A DNA stretch of 35,821 bases, from assembly GCA_003564185.1 (NCBI GenBank), contig PXFS01000103.1:1-35821 (forward strand), given 5' to 3'. Position numbers and translations under genes: made by a program. Under the pieces are notes generated by a model. That model was given only the letters and a program-made list of their open reading frames with translations, was not told the DNA's origin and searched no databases. This document shows, in pieces, positions 9,095-16,255 of this stretch (position 1 is its first letter; the number at the start of each line of letters is the position of its first letter). The DNA comes from Flavobacteriaceae bacterium (GTDB taxonomy: Bacteria > Bacteroidota > Bacteroidia > Flavobacteriales > Flavobacteriaceae).

Positions 9095-10212
9095 TGGAAA
9101 ACGATAACAAAAATAAAGACCTAGAAAATAATCCTTCTCCAAGCGTTCAGCCTTCGAATAAAGACACTTCAAATAGCCCTAAAGAAGAGAATGTTGAAAG
9201 TAAGGAAGAAAAGAATAAAGAGGTAAATACTGAAGCTTCTACCGAAGATTTTGAAAGTAGAATTCCTTTAAAGGAGCTTGAAAGTTCTGTAGCCGAATTA
9301 CGTAATCAAATCAATCAGTTAATCATTGGTCAACAAGAATTTATAGATTTGCTTATTGCTGCTTTGCTTTCAAAGGGACACGTTTTAATTGAAGGGGTTC
9401 CAGGAATTGCTAAAACAGAAACAGCCAAGATTTTTTCAAAGTGTATTTCAGCTGATTTTAGTCGCATTCAATTCACCCCCGATTTAATGCCAAGTGATGT
9501 TTTAGGGACTTCCATTTTTAATGAAGCAGAAAAAGATTTTGTTTTCAAAAAAGGGCCTATTTTTTCTAATTTAGTTCTTATTGATGAAATTAATCGTGCG
9601 CCTGCAAAGACTCAATCTTCTTTATTTGAAGTTATGGAAGAGCAACAAATTAGCATTGATAATGAGTTTTTTGAAATGGAATCTCCTTTTATGGTTTTAG
9701 CTACGCAAAACCCAATAGACCAAGAAGGTACTTATGCCCTACCCGAAGCTCAATTAGACCGTTTTTTGTTTAAAATCAAATTGACCTATCCGAGCTTGGA
9801 AGCAGAAATTAAAATATTGGAAAATAAGCACAAAAATGAAAATCAAGATTTTTCTTCCGCAGTTGAAGCGGTTTTAACTCCTGAAAAATTAAAGGAATAC
9901 CAAAGGCTTATTCAACAAATTATAGTTGAGCCAAAAATCATTACTTATATTGCGCAAATAATTCAAGAAACCAGAAAACATCCACACCTTATATTAGGGG
10001 CTTCTCCAAGGGCTTCTATTGCTCTGTTGAACACTTCTAAAACTTTTGCTGCTATGGAAGGTAGAGACTTTGTTAACCCCGAAGATGTGAAGCGAGGATT
10101 AAAACCAGTCTTAAATCACCGAATTATTCTTTCACCAGAAAAAGAAATGGAAGGAATAACCACTGAGCGCATTATTGATTTAATAAGTAAAACCGTTGAA
10201 GTCCCTAGGTAG
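9094..10212 (+). CDS. MoxR-family AAA+ ATPase
   Basis: A 372-residue cytoplasmic AAA+ chaperone. Walker A is GVPGIAKTE at ~101-109, Walker B is LVLIDEINRAP, sensor 1 is VLATQNPIDQEG, and the ALPEAQLDRF motif supplies the arginine region. MoxR ATPases are thought to mature or remodel partner proteins, often with vWA/DUF58 proteins encoded next door, as here. An extra N-terminal ~55 residues are Asn/Glu/Lys/Ser-rich and look disordered; I believe many MoxR proteins begin near the helix at residue ~58, so this tail is unusual. The stop overlaps the GTG start of the DUF58 gene by one base. Confidence 0.93.
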   Translation: MENDNKNKDLENNPSPSVQPSNKDTSNSPKEENVESKEEKNKEVNTEASTEDFESRIPLKELESSVAELRNQINQLIIGQQEFIDLLIAALLSKGHVLIEGVPGIAKTETAKIFSKCISADFSRIQFTPDLMPSDVLGTSIFNEAEKDFVFKKGPIFSNLVLIDEINRAPAKTQSSLFEVMEEQQISIDNEFFEMESPFMVLATQNPIDQEGTYALPEAQLDRFLFKIKLTYPSLEAEIKILENKHKNENQDFSSAVEAVLTPEKLKEYQRLIQQIIVEPKIITYIAQIIQETRKHPHLILGASPRASIALLNTSKTFAAMEGRDFVNPEDVKRGLKPVLNHRIILSPEKEMEGITTERIIDLISKTVEVPR

Positions 10213-11540
10213 TGAAAAAATTGTATAAACAACTTTTTTTAAGTCCATTGCTTTTCTATTTGATTTTTGGACTTCCCGTACTATTTCTTATGGGATTCTT
10301 TGTGCCATTCTTCTATCTTTTAAGCTGGTATTACCTCATTGGTTTAGGTATTTTAGTCTTGCTGGATTTCATTACCTTATTTTCAAAAGTTCAATTACAG
10401 GCAAAAAGAAGCTTGGCTGATAAATTTTCAAATTCAGATGCCAATGACATTCAAATCAACATAGTAAATAAATCAGATGTTGATGTTAAAGTGAAAGTAA
10501 TCGATGAAATTCCAGTACAATTTCAAAAAAGAGATTTTGCAAAGCACTTGTTTTTAAAAGCTCGCTCAAACCAAGAAATCAATTACCAATTAGTACCCAA
10601 AAAAAGAGGTAAATATATTTTTGGTGAATTGCATTGCTTTGCTTCCACTAAATTAGGGCTAATTGAAAGTAGATTTAGCTTTGAATGTGAAAAAAACGTG
10701 ATGGTTTACCCCTCTATTGTTCAAATGAAAGAAATGGACTTTTATGCTTCACACAAAATAAAATCCTTATTTGGTTTTAAGCGTGTTAGACGTATAGGGC
10801 ACACCTTAGAATTTGAACAGATTAAAGAATATGTGGTTGGTGATGACATGCGAACAATTAACTGGAAATCAACCGCTAAGCAAAGACAGTTAATGGTCAA
10901 TCAATACCAAGATGAAAAATCTCAAGATATTTATTGTCTTTTGGACGGTGGTAAAAATATGAAAATGCCTTTTAATGGCTTAAGCCTATTGGATTATTCC
11001 ATCAACTCCTGCTTGGCATTAACCAATATAGCGTTAAAGCGAAAAGACAAAGTGGGAATGTTACAATTTTCAAGTCGGGTAAGTAGATTAGTCAAGGCAA
11101 ATTCTCAAAAATCGCAATTGCGAAAAATCATGGAAAATTTATATCAAATCACGCCTGATTATGCCATGACCGATTTCGCTATATTGTATGCATTTATAAG
11201 AAGAACCATTACCAAGCGAAGCTTACTCATTTTATACACCAATTTTGAACATAAAGTTTCATTAGAGAGACAACTTTTATATTTAAAAGCAATTGACAAG
11301 AAGCATGAATTGATTTTAGTGTTTTTTGAAAATGATGAAGTTGAGAAATTACGTAAATCCACTCCTTCAAATACCAATGAAATTTACGATGTAAGCATTG
11401 CTGAAGATTTAGTGCTACAAAAACAAGAAATGTTGTATATATTGAGAAAAAATGGAATTCAAGCTATTTTAACACCACCTGAAGAGTTACAGGTTAACGT
11501 AATTAATAAGTATTTGGAGGTAAAGGCACGGAGTTCATAG
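10212..11540 (+). CDS. DUF58-domain protein, MoxR partner
   Basis: A 442-residue protein with two N-terminal membrane helices (residues ~13-55) and a long cytoplasmic part. The DUF58 block lies near 200-235, with EYVVGDDMRTINWKSTAK, and is followed by a vWA-like region (DIYCLLDGGKNM) whose metal-site residues are not fully canonical. DUF58 proteins pair with MoxR ATPases in many bacteria. The start codon is GTG, overlapping the moxR stop (TAGTG), so translation is coupled. It is the last gene of the run and converges on truA2 only 17 bases away; I see no strong terminator in the gap. Confidence 0.9.
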   Translation: MKKLYKQLFLSPLLFYLIFGLPVLFLMGFFVPFFYLLSWYYLIGLGILVLLDFITLFSKVQLQAKRSLADKFSNSDANDIQINIVNKSDVDVKVKVIDEIPVQFQKRDFAKHLFLKARSNQEINYQLVPKKRGKYIFGELHCFASTKLGLIESRFSFECEKNVMVYPSIVQMKEMDFYASHKIKSLFGFKRVRRIGHTLEFEQIKEYVVGDDMRTINWKSTAKQRQLMVNQYQDEKSQDIYCLLDGGKNMKMPFNGLSLLDYSINSCLALTNIALKRKDKVGMLQFSSRVSRLVKANSQKSQLRKIMENLYQITPDYAMTDFAILYAFIRRTITKRSLLILYTNFEHKVSLERQLLYLKAIDKKHELILVFFENDEVEKLRKSTPSNTNEIYDVSIAEDLVLQKQEMLYILRKNGIQAILTPPEELQVNVINKYLEVKARSS

Positions 11541-11557
11541 GTGTTGATTTTTTGTTC

Positions 11558-12337
11558 TTAATCCTCCACTCCTACGTGGTTTAAAATCAATCCTGACGCT
11601 GGAGCAATATGTTCGAGTTTGATTCGATTTTCTCCATTTAGCGTTGACAAAAAGAAATCAAAACTTTTTTCTTCACGGCCTAAATCCACCAACATGCCCA
11701 TCATTAATCTTATTTGGTTACGCTTAAAACCTTTACCTACCACTTTTAAGACATGCACATGTTCAGGGAAAAAACTTGCTTGAAAATAAGCATTCTGAAC
11801 AATTTCGCAGTGCAAAATTTCACCTTGAGTTTGGGTTGTTGGTGTAGGTCGAAATGCATAGGAATAAAAATCTTTTTTACCCTCAAAAAGTCGTGCTGCA
11901 CTTTTCATTTTATTCAGATCTAAGTCTTCCAAAAAATTAGCCATAAAAGGTGCTGCAAAAGGATGAACTTTTGTTGGAAAAGTAAAAAAGTAAAGGTATT
12001 CCTTGAATTTTGGGGCCTGAATGATATTGTAGTTCAAATCTTTTTCTTGAATGCTTAAGGCTCTTAAATCGGGAGGTAAATTCTTATTAAAGACAGATAA
12101 GAAATCAATAGCTAAAGGGTGATAAGTAAATAACTGAATATAAGTTTGCTGTACAGAAACCATAGCATCAGTTCTTCCGGCGGAAATGACATTAAACTTC
12201 TTTCCCTCAAAAACAAACTTAAGTGTTTTTCTAACACGACCCTCTAAAGTTTTTACATTTGGTTGTTGCTGCCAGCCATGGTAACGAAATCCTAAGTATT
12301 GAAATTTGATAAGGTAAGTATAGCGTTGTGGTTGCAT
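11558..12337 (-). CDS. TruA-like pseudouridine synthase paralogue
   Basis: A 259-residue member of the TruA family. The N-terminus (FQYLGFRYHGWQQQPNVKT) and the GRTD core with Asp57 are kept, so the catalytic aspartate is present. However, the loop after it reads GRTDAMVSVQQ instead of the usual GRTDxGVHA, losing the conserved Gly and His, and the C-terminal block is FKRNQIRLMMGMLVDLG. It therefore may modify a different RNA or position from the canonical TruA at 281-1030, or be impaired. Similar second copies occur in other Bacteroidota to my recollection. It lies downstream of trxA on the same strand but after that gene's terminator, so it likely has its own promoter. Confidence 0.85.
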   Translation of the reverse strand: MQPQRYTYLIKFQYLGFRYHGWQQQPNVKTLEGRVRKTLKFVFEGKKFNVISAGRTDAMVSVQQTYIQLFTYHPLAIDFLSVFNKNLPPDLRALSIQEKDLNYNIIQAPKFKEYLYFFTFPTKVHPFAAPFMANFLEDLDLNKMKSAARLFEGKKDFYSYAFRPTPTTQTQGEILHCEIVQNAYFQASFFPEHVHVLKVVGKGFKRNQIRLMMGMLVDLGREEKSFDFFLSTLNGENRIKLEHIAPASGLILNHVGVED

Positions 12338-12370
12338 ATTTTTGTTTTACATGGCCAAAAATACTACATC

Positions 12371-12411
12371 TAAAAAAACCACTCACTAATTTTTCAAATT
12401 AATGAGTGGTT
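12371..12411 (-). terminator. Rho-independent terminator of trxA
   Basis: AACCACTCA (12377-12385) pairs with TGAGTGGTT (12403-12411); after one mismatch, TAATT pairs with AATTA around a 5-nt loop. On the minus strand the stem is followed by a run of seven T (complement of 12372-12378), which is the terminator orientation for trxA. The other strand has no U-tract. Confidence 0.8.
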
Positions 12412-12463
12412 CAAAACAAACTAACCTAAACTATAAAATTGAGTTCTTCATTACATCAGGTTT

Positions 12464-12778
12464 TCAATTTGCAGACACTGATGTATGTTGTTGAATAATA
12501 TTTACTAAATCCTCTTTAGATAAAACACCACTTTGTCTCCATTGTTGTTTTCCTTTTTGAAATAAAATCATAGTTGGTACTCCTCTAACCTGAAATTGTG
12601 CCGCTAAACTTTGGTTTTTATCTACATCTATTTTTACAATCTTTACGTGTTCTCCTAATTCAGTTTTAACCTCCTGAAGAATGGGTGCTAACATTTTGCA
12701 TGGTCCACACCAATCGGCAAAAAAATCAACTAAAACAGGAATATCTGATTGAATCAATACATTAAAACTTGTTTTCAT
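12464..12778 (-). CDS. trxA: Thioredoxin
   Basis: A 104-residue thioredoxin that reduces disulfides in cytoplasmic proteins. The redox motif FADWCGPCKM holds Cys24 and Cys27; the cis-Pro is in RGVPTMILF near residue 75, and the conserved VKIDVDKN strand is present. There is no signal peptide, so it is cytoplasmic. It is followed by its own terminator at 12371-12411. Upstream, the inverted repeat GTAAC-TTGT-GTTAC (12824-12837) and a TATTTTTG -7-like box (12793-12800) may be promoter elements. Confidence 0.95.
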   Translation of the reverse strand: MKTSFNVLIQSDIPVLVDFFADWCGPCKMLAPILQEVKTELGEHVKIVKIDVDKNQSLAAQFQVRGVPTMILFQKGKQQWRQSGVLSKEDLVNIIQQHTSVSAN

Positions 12779-12792
12779 AAAAATTATTTTTC

Positions 12793-12837
12793 ACAAAAAT
12801 ACCAAATAAAGAAAGCTTGATTAGTAACTTGTGTTAC
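12793..12837 (-). promoter_or_regulatory. Candidate trxA promoter/operator
   Basis: Minus strand: TATTTTTG (complement of 12793-12800) fits the Bacteroidota -7 consensus TAnnTTTG, 15-22 bases before the ATG. About 25-40 bp upstream is a perfect 5-bp inverted repeat, GTAAC at 12824-12828 and GTTAC at 12833-12837. No proper -33 TTTG is found at the expected distance, so this is tentative. Confidence 0.3.
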
Positions 12838-12982
12838 AAACATGAATCAGCCTTAAGATCAATTTGATGAGAGACTTTTGTATAATGAAATTACATGAAA
12901 GCTTTAACTATAAATTTTAAGAACATATTTTCTACAAAATAAACCTATCTTTTCATATATTCGATTTAATAAGTATAGAACA

Positions 12983-14194
12983 ATGCCTTCAATAAAAATA
13001 ATTCTACCAGTACTAGTATTTTGCCAACTTATAGTAGCTCAACCCAATGAAGTCCGTAAGTCTTTAAATTTAGATATATTGGCTAAGCATACTACATATT
13101 TTGAAATTGAAAATCATCAATTTAAGGATGCAAGTGTTTTAACTGATGCGTTAAAAGATGCTCATTTTGTAGCTCTTGGAGAGTTACATAATCGTGAAAG
13201 ATTAGGAGAACTTACTTCTGCTTTATTAATTCATCTAAATGAAAGTGGGTTTCAAAATTTTGCTATTGAGACTGGACCACATTCAGCCATGAAGCTTCAA
13301 CAGTTGATGAACCAGGGTCAAGATAGTCTATCTGATTTTTATAGTCGGTATAGTTCCAAGTTGTTTGGCACCTATCCTATTCCATTTCATATAGGAAAAT
13401 CTGATATAGAATTTCTTGAAGTGGCTCATTCACTAGAATATAACATTTGGGGATTAGATCAAGAATATTACCATAGTTTTCCATTTTTGATAGATGAATT
13501 AAATGAACTTCATTCAGATTCGTTTTCTGCTGAAGAGAAAAAAATCTATAAGAAAATCAGTAGAAAAACGAAACGATGGAGTAAACGATCTCAAGTCTTT
13601 AAAAATTTTGAAATGGCTTGTCAATTACAAAGTGATGTTGATTTTTTGGCGTTTTTAAATATGTTTGAAGAAAGTCAAAACTTAGCTATTCAACGTATTG
13701 TAGAAGGAATTAAAACTTCCCTGAATATTTATTGTCTATCTCAGCAAGGTAAAGGCGGAAACATAGAACGAATAGATTATTTTAAAGAAAATTTTGATGA
13801 GATTTTAAGTGCATCTGAAAATGAACCAACAAAAGTTTTTGTTAAAATGGGAAGCATGCACATGGGACGTCAGAAAAGTTACGTAGGAAATAAAGACCTT
13901 GGAAATCATCTGCAAGAAGTAGCCGATTCTTTAGTCACATCATCTGTTCATATTAAGTATATGAATCGATTTTATAAAGGTAAAGACAATCTTAACAATA
14001 AGACTTGGGATTCATACCATAATTTTATAGCGGTTGGTAAAAAAAATCAATGGACACTAATTGATTTAAGAGTCATACGTCAACTGCTAATCGATGAGAA
14101 ATTTTATATTAGTAATAATGAATTAGCTGAGATTACAAACTATGACTTTATTGTAATTCCTCCAGAGGATGATTGGGTAGTAAAACATTATTAA
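12983..14194 (+). CDS. Exported EreA/ChaN-like superfamily protein
   Basis: A 403-residue protein with a signal peptide (ILPVLVFCQLIVAQ, ~6-20), so periplasmic or secreted. Motifs recall the erythromycin esterase / ChaN / Tiki-like superfamily: FVALGELHNRERLGEL (Glu67, His69), FAIETGP (Glu96) and VKMGSMHMGR near residue 295, a usual set of metal or catalytic Glu/His positions. A role in macrolide resistance is not supported; haem-binding or hydrolase roles are equally possible. It looks full length. Its last 19 codons and stop are repeated at 15092-15149 beyond the toxin-antitoxin pair. No obvious partner gene is adjacent. Confidence 0.72.
   Translation: MPSIKIILPVLVFCQLIVAQPNEVRKSLNLDILAKHTTYFEIENHQFKDASVLTDALKDAHFVALGELHNRERLGELTSALLIHLNESGFQNFAIETGPHSAMKLQQLMNQGQDSLSDFYSRYSSKLFGTYPIPFHIGKSDIEFLEVAHSLEYNIWGLDQEYYHSFPFLIDELNELHSDSFSAEEKKIYKKISRKTKRWSKRSQVFKNFEMACQLQSDVDFLAFLNMFEESQNLAIQRIVEGIKTSLNIYCLSQQGKGGNIERIDYFKENFDEILSASENEPTKVFVKMGSMHMGRQKSYVGNKDLGNHLQEVADSLVTSSVHIKYMNRFYKGKDNLNNKTWDSYHNFIAVGKKNQWTLIDLRVIRQLLIDEKFYISNNELAEITNYDFIVIPPEDDWVVKHY
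14137..14194 (+). repeat. 58-bp direct repeat, left copy (3' end of the EreA/ChaN-like gene)
   Basis: From AAACTATGACTTTATTG to the TAA stop. It is identical to 15092-15149 except for one base (G14167 versus A15122), and that difference is synonymous in the gene frame (GAG/GAA, Glu). Offset is 955 bp. The two copies bracket the PIN/antitoxin genes. Confidence 0.97.
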
Positions 14195-14290
14195 CCGTAT
14201 ATTCTAGAATGTCGTTTTGATTTCATTCAATAAGATTCCAACTTAAAATTTTGTGGAAATTTTATAAACAGTAATAAGCATTGATATGAA

Positions 14291-14734
14291 TCAGTTGTCC
14301 TTTTGATTCATCATTTTCAGAAAATAGATAGGTGTCATCACAGCTATTGAAGAGTTTCTATAATCTTTCACGTTTCGAGTAATTATAGCGTCTATGTCCT
14401 TAATGTTTAATGCGCAGGAGTATTGGATAGAATCTTCAAAGTCCTTAAAATTGTTTTTCAAGGCTTGAATAATTTCTTGCTTTTGCGTTCCTACTATTTC
14501 AGTCATTTCAGTTAAGGTTTCAATAACTCCAATGGTTTTTTTGTGACCTAAAAATTTTCTTACAATGTAATAAATATTACTTATACTCACAGCTGAAATA
14601 AAGAGCTTTACATTTCCTTGCTCATTTAATTCAAAAAGTTCACTCGATGAATTTACATGGGGCTGACGGTCGGTGAAAAAATCAATAATAACATCAGCAT
14701 CAAGAAATAATTTATACACCATGTTTCTTAGCAA
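14291..14734 (-). CDS. PIN-domain toxin (VapC-like ribonuclease)
   Basis: A 147-residue PIN-domain protein, the probable toxin of a type II pair; PIN toxins cleave RNA using Mg2+. Acidic residues fit the fold: FLDADVIIDFF (Asp12, Asp14, Asp18), SELFEL (Glu32/Glu35), DFEDSIQY (Asp98, Asp101) and DIDAIITRN (Asp113, Asp115). The ITRN motif is typical of the PIN_3-type subgroup. The longest frame begins MLRNM, but Met5 (14722), giving MVYKLFLDADV, is the better start. Either overlaps the antitoxin's 3' end (23 or 11 bases), which implies translational coupling. It reads opposite to the preceding EreA/ChaN-like gene. Confidence 0.88.
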   Translation of the reverse strand: MLRNMVYKLFLDADVIIDFFTDRQPHVNSSSELFELNEQGNVKLFISAVSISNIYYIVRKFLGHKKTIGVIETLTEMTEIVGTQKQEIIQALKNNFKDFEDSIQYSCALNIKDIDAIITRNVKDYRNSSIAVMTPIYFLKMMNQKDN

Positions 14735-14966
14735 GTTCCTCTGTTAATATTTTTTTATAATCAAAATTATCTTCAGTTTTAATAATTCCACGTAGTTTTC
14801 TCACTTTTGGAGAAAGTTGCTTTTCCTTTAATTTCATTCTTTCAACGGTAACAAATTTGAAATAGTTTTCAACCATTTCAGAAAGGCTTTGTCCTTTTTC
14901 TTTGGCATATTCTTTAGCAATTTTAATCACTTCTTTTTCTATGGTCAAAGTTAATTTAGTATTCAT
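14712..14966 (-). CDS. DUF6364-like antitoxin
   Basis: An 84-residue protein encoded immediately before the PIN toxin. The N-terminus TKLTLTIEKEVIKIAKEYA has the strand-helix pattern of ribbon-helix-helix DNA-binding antitoxins, followed by the second helix SLSEMVENYFKFV; the C-terminal half (LRGIIKTEDNFDYKKILTEE) should wrap the toxin. This is the usual DUF6364 architecture found with PIN_3 toxins in Bacteroidota. It probably binds its own promoter: a perfect 12-bp palindrome lies upstream at 15012-15023. Confidence 0.86.
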   Translation of the reverse strand: MNTKLTLTIEKEVIKIAKEYAKEKGQSLSEMVENYFKFVTVERMKLKEKQLSPKVRKLRGIIKTEDNFDYKKILTEELAKKHGV

Positions 14967-14983
14967 AACCTATATCTTTAACA

Positions 14984-15023
14984 CAAATATACGTATTTTA
15001 TTTGGAAAATTTAACACGTGTTA
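14984..15023 (-). promoter_or_regulatory. Toxin-antitoxin promoter and palindromic operator
   Basis: On the minus strand, TATATTTG (complement of 14984-14991) matches TAnnTTTG and lies 18 bases before the antitoxin ATG. The perfect palindrome TAACACGTGTTA spans 15012-15023, where the -33 element would be; it is a good operator candidate for a ribbon-helix-helix repressor. Confidence 0.55.
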
Positions 15024-15091
15024 TCTTTTTAGATACAATAGTTTAAATTAATAAATCACTTTTAATAAATAATTGAATTACAGTAAATTAA

Positions 15092-15149
15092 AAACTATGA
15101 CTTTATTGTAATTCCTCCAGAAGATGATTGGGTAGTAAAACATTATTAA
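15092..15149 (+). repeat. 58-bp direct repeat, right copy (gene-end relic)
   Basis: Second copy of the last 58 bases of the EreA/ChaN-like gene, 57/58 identical, lying outside any ORF. Weaker similarity continues leftwards (GAATTA, then ATTA.AAACT at the same 955-bp offset from about 15075), so it is a decayed gene-end copy rather than only a short att core. Its TAA runs straight into the dispersed repeat at 15149. Confidence 0.97.
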
Positions 15150-15204
15150 TACCAGTTATTATTTAAAATTACTAGTTTAAGATTTGATAAAAATTATTTT
15201 TTGT
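15149..15204 (+). repeat. Dispersed intergenic repeat, copy C
   Basis: 15149-15173 matches 2891-2915 with two mismatches, and ...TTTGAT followed by T-rich sequence continues the similarity. It fills the gap between the 58-bp repeat and the 3' end of the lipoprotein gene at 15217. No other sequence of note lies in 15024-15091. Confidence 0.5.
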
Positions 15205-15216
15205 TAATGATTAACC

Positions 15217-16134
15217 TTAGTTTACCACCACTCCAATTTCTGGCGAGGTATAAACCACTTCCCCATCTGCCTGGCGCACTAATTGAAAAGTAATTAAAGC
15301 ATATCCGTTACCAATTCCTACCAAATGAATATGGTCTCCATGTGATGCTGAAATGTAAAGCGCGTCTTCTCCACTTTCCAATGTGTGAACAGCTTCCAAA
15401 CGATAAGCTTGTGGGATATTGATTTCACTTACTTCATTCCCCTGTGTTTCATAGGCTTTTACTCCTAAGGATACAGCTTCAGGTTGATCCTCTAATGCTC
15501 CTCTTTCATACCAACTACTTGAACCTGGAATGGGTTCATTGGTAGTAGAACTTAAAATTATACCATTGGTAAAATCCCCATGCCAATGGTCACTGTGTGC
15601 ATATAAAATTTCTTTGTGCGGATGATGTGCTCTATCTAACAACTCAAAACTATTCACTTGTAATTCTACCTCTTCAAGCTCATAATCACCAATTATCACA
15701 TCACGAAATGCTCTTGCTTCATTTCCAGATTCATCTAATACAATAATATGAAAATGATACAGGCCGTGTATAGCGTCATCAGGTATCATTTCAGAAATAT
15801 CAATAGTTTGCTCTTTTCCTTCTAAATCTTCCATCACCTCAAAACTCCATCCTTCTAATTCGTGGTCATCATGCATAGGAACACTTCTATGAGTATGCCC
15901 ATCAGAGGGCATGTGGATATCAAATTTAAAGCTTGATAAAGCAACATTATCGGTAAAAGTCATGCTAACAAAAAACTCCTCTCCAGGGTCAAATTGTTGA
16001 TTTACTTCAGGTATATGAATAGTGATTTCTGGGCGTTGATTATCCATCATTCCATCATCATCGCTGCTGCATGAAGTTGATAATAGTAAAAAAAGTAAGC
16101 CAACTAAAGTGAAGTAGTTTGTGTTTAGAGTCAT
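15217..16134 (-). CDS. DUF4625-like surface lipoprotein, copy 1
   Basis: A 305-residue lipoprotein. The signal LVGLLFLLLSTSC ends at Cys22 and is followed by SSDDD, the acidic pattern that sends Bacteroidota lipoproteins to the outer surface. The mature part starts with an Ig-like half (RPEITIHIPEVNQQFDPGEE, then FTDNVALSSFKFDIH), matching DUF4625, and continues with a second domain. Metal-ligand-like residues recur: DGHTHRSVPMHDDHE, HHPHKEILYAHSDHWHGDF and SASHGDHIHLVG. It is a paralogue of the next gene upstream but with fewer His. A terminator separates the two, so it probably has its own promoter in 16135-16200. Confidence 0.85.
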   Translation of the reverse strand: MTLNTNYFTLVGLLFLLLSTSCSSDDDGMMDNQRPEITIHIPEVNQQFDPGEEFFVSMTFTDNVALSSFKFDIHMPSDGHTHRSVPMHDDHELEGWSFEVMEDLEGKEQTIDISEMIPDDAIHGLYHFHIIVLDESGNEARAFRDVIIGDYELEEVELQVNSFELLDRAHHPHKEILYAHSDHWHGDFTNGIILSSTTNEPIPGSSSWYERGALEDQPEAVSLGVKAYETQGNEVSEINIPQAYRLEAVHTLESGEDALYISASHGDHIHLVGIGNGYALITFQLVRQADGEVVYTSPEIGVVVN

Positions 16135-16200
16135 TATTCAGATTCGTTTTAAGTGACACAAAAGTATTAAATTCTAAGATGATAGCTAGCAATAAAAAAC

Positions 16201-16234
16201 AAAAAAGCCAGCTCAATGAAGAACTGGCTTTTTT
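16201..16234 (-). terminator. Terminator between the two DUF4625-like genes
   Basis: AAAAAAGCCAG (16201-16211) is the exact reverse complement of CTGGCTTTTTT (16224-16234), with a 12-nt loop. The stem is flanked by A and T runs, so it could stop transcription in either direction. For the minus-strand genes it would end the mRNA coming from the receptor and lipoprotein copy 2. Confidence 0.85.
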
Positions 16235-16255
16235 GTTGATACGCATCCTCTAATT

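Noticed and set aside
12983-14194. Macrolide (erythromycin) resistance gene
   Set aside because: Only a superfamily resemblance; the protein is exported and no proven EreA/EreB-specific features could be confirmed.
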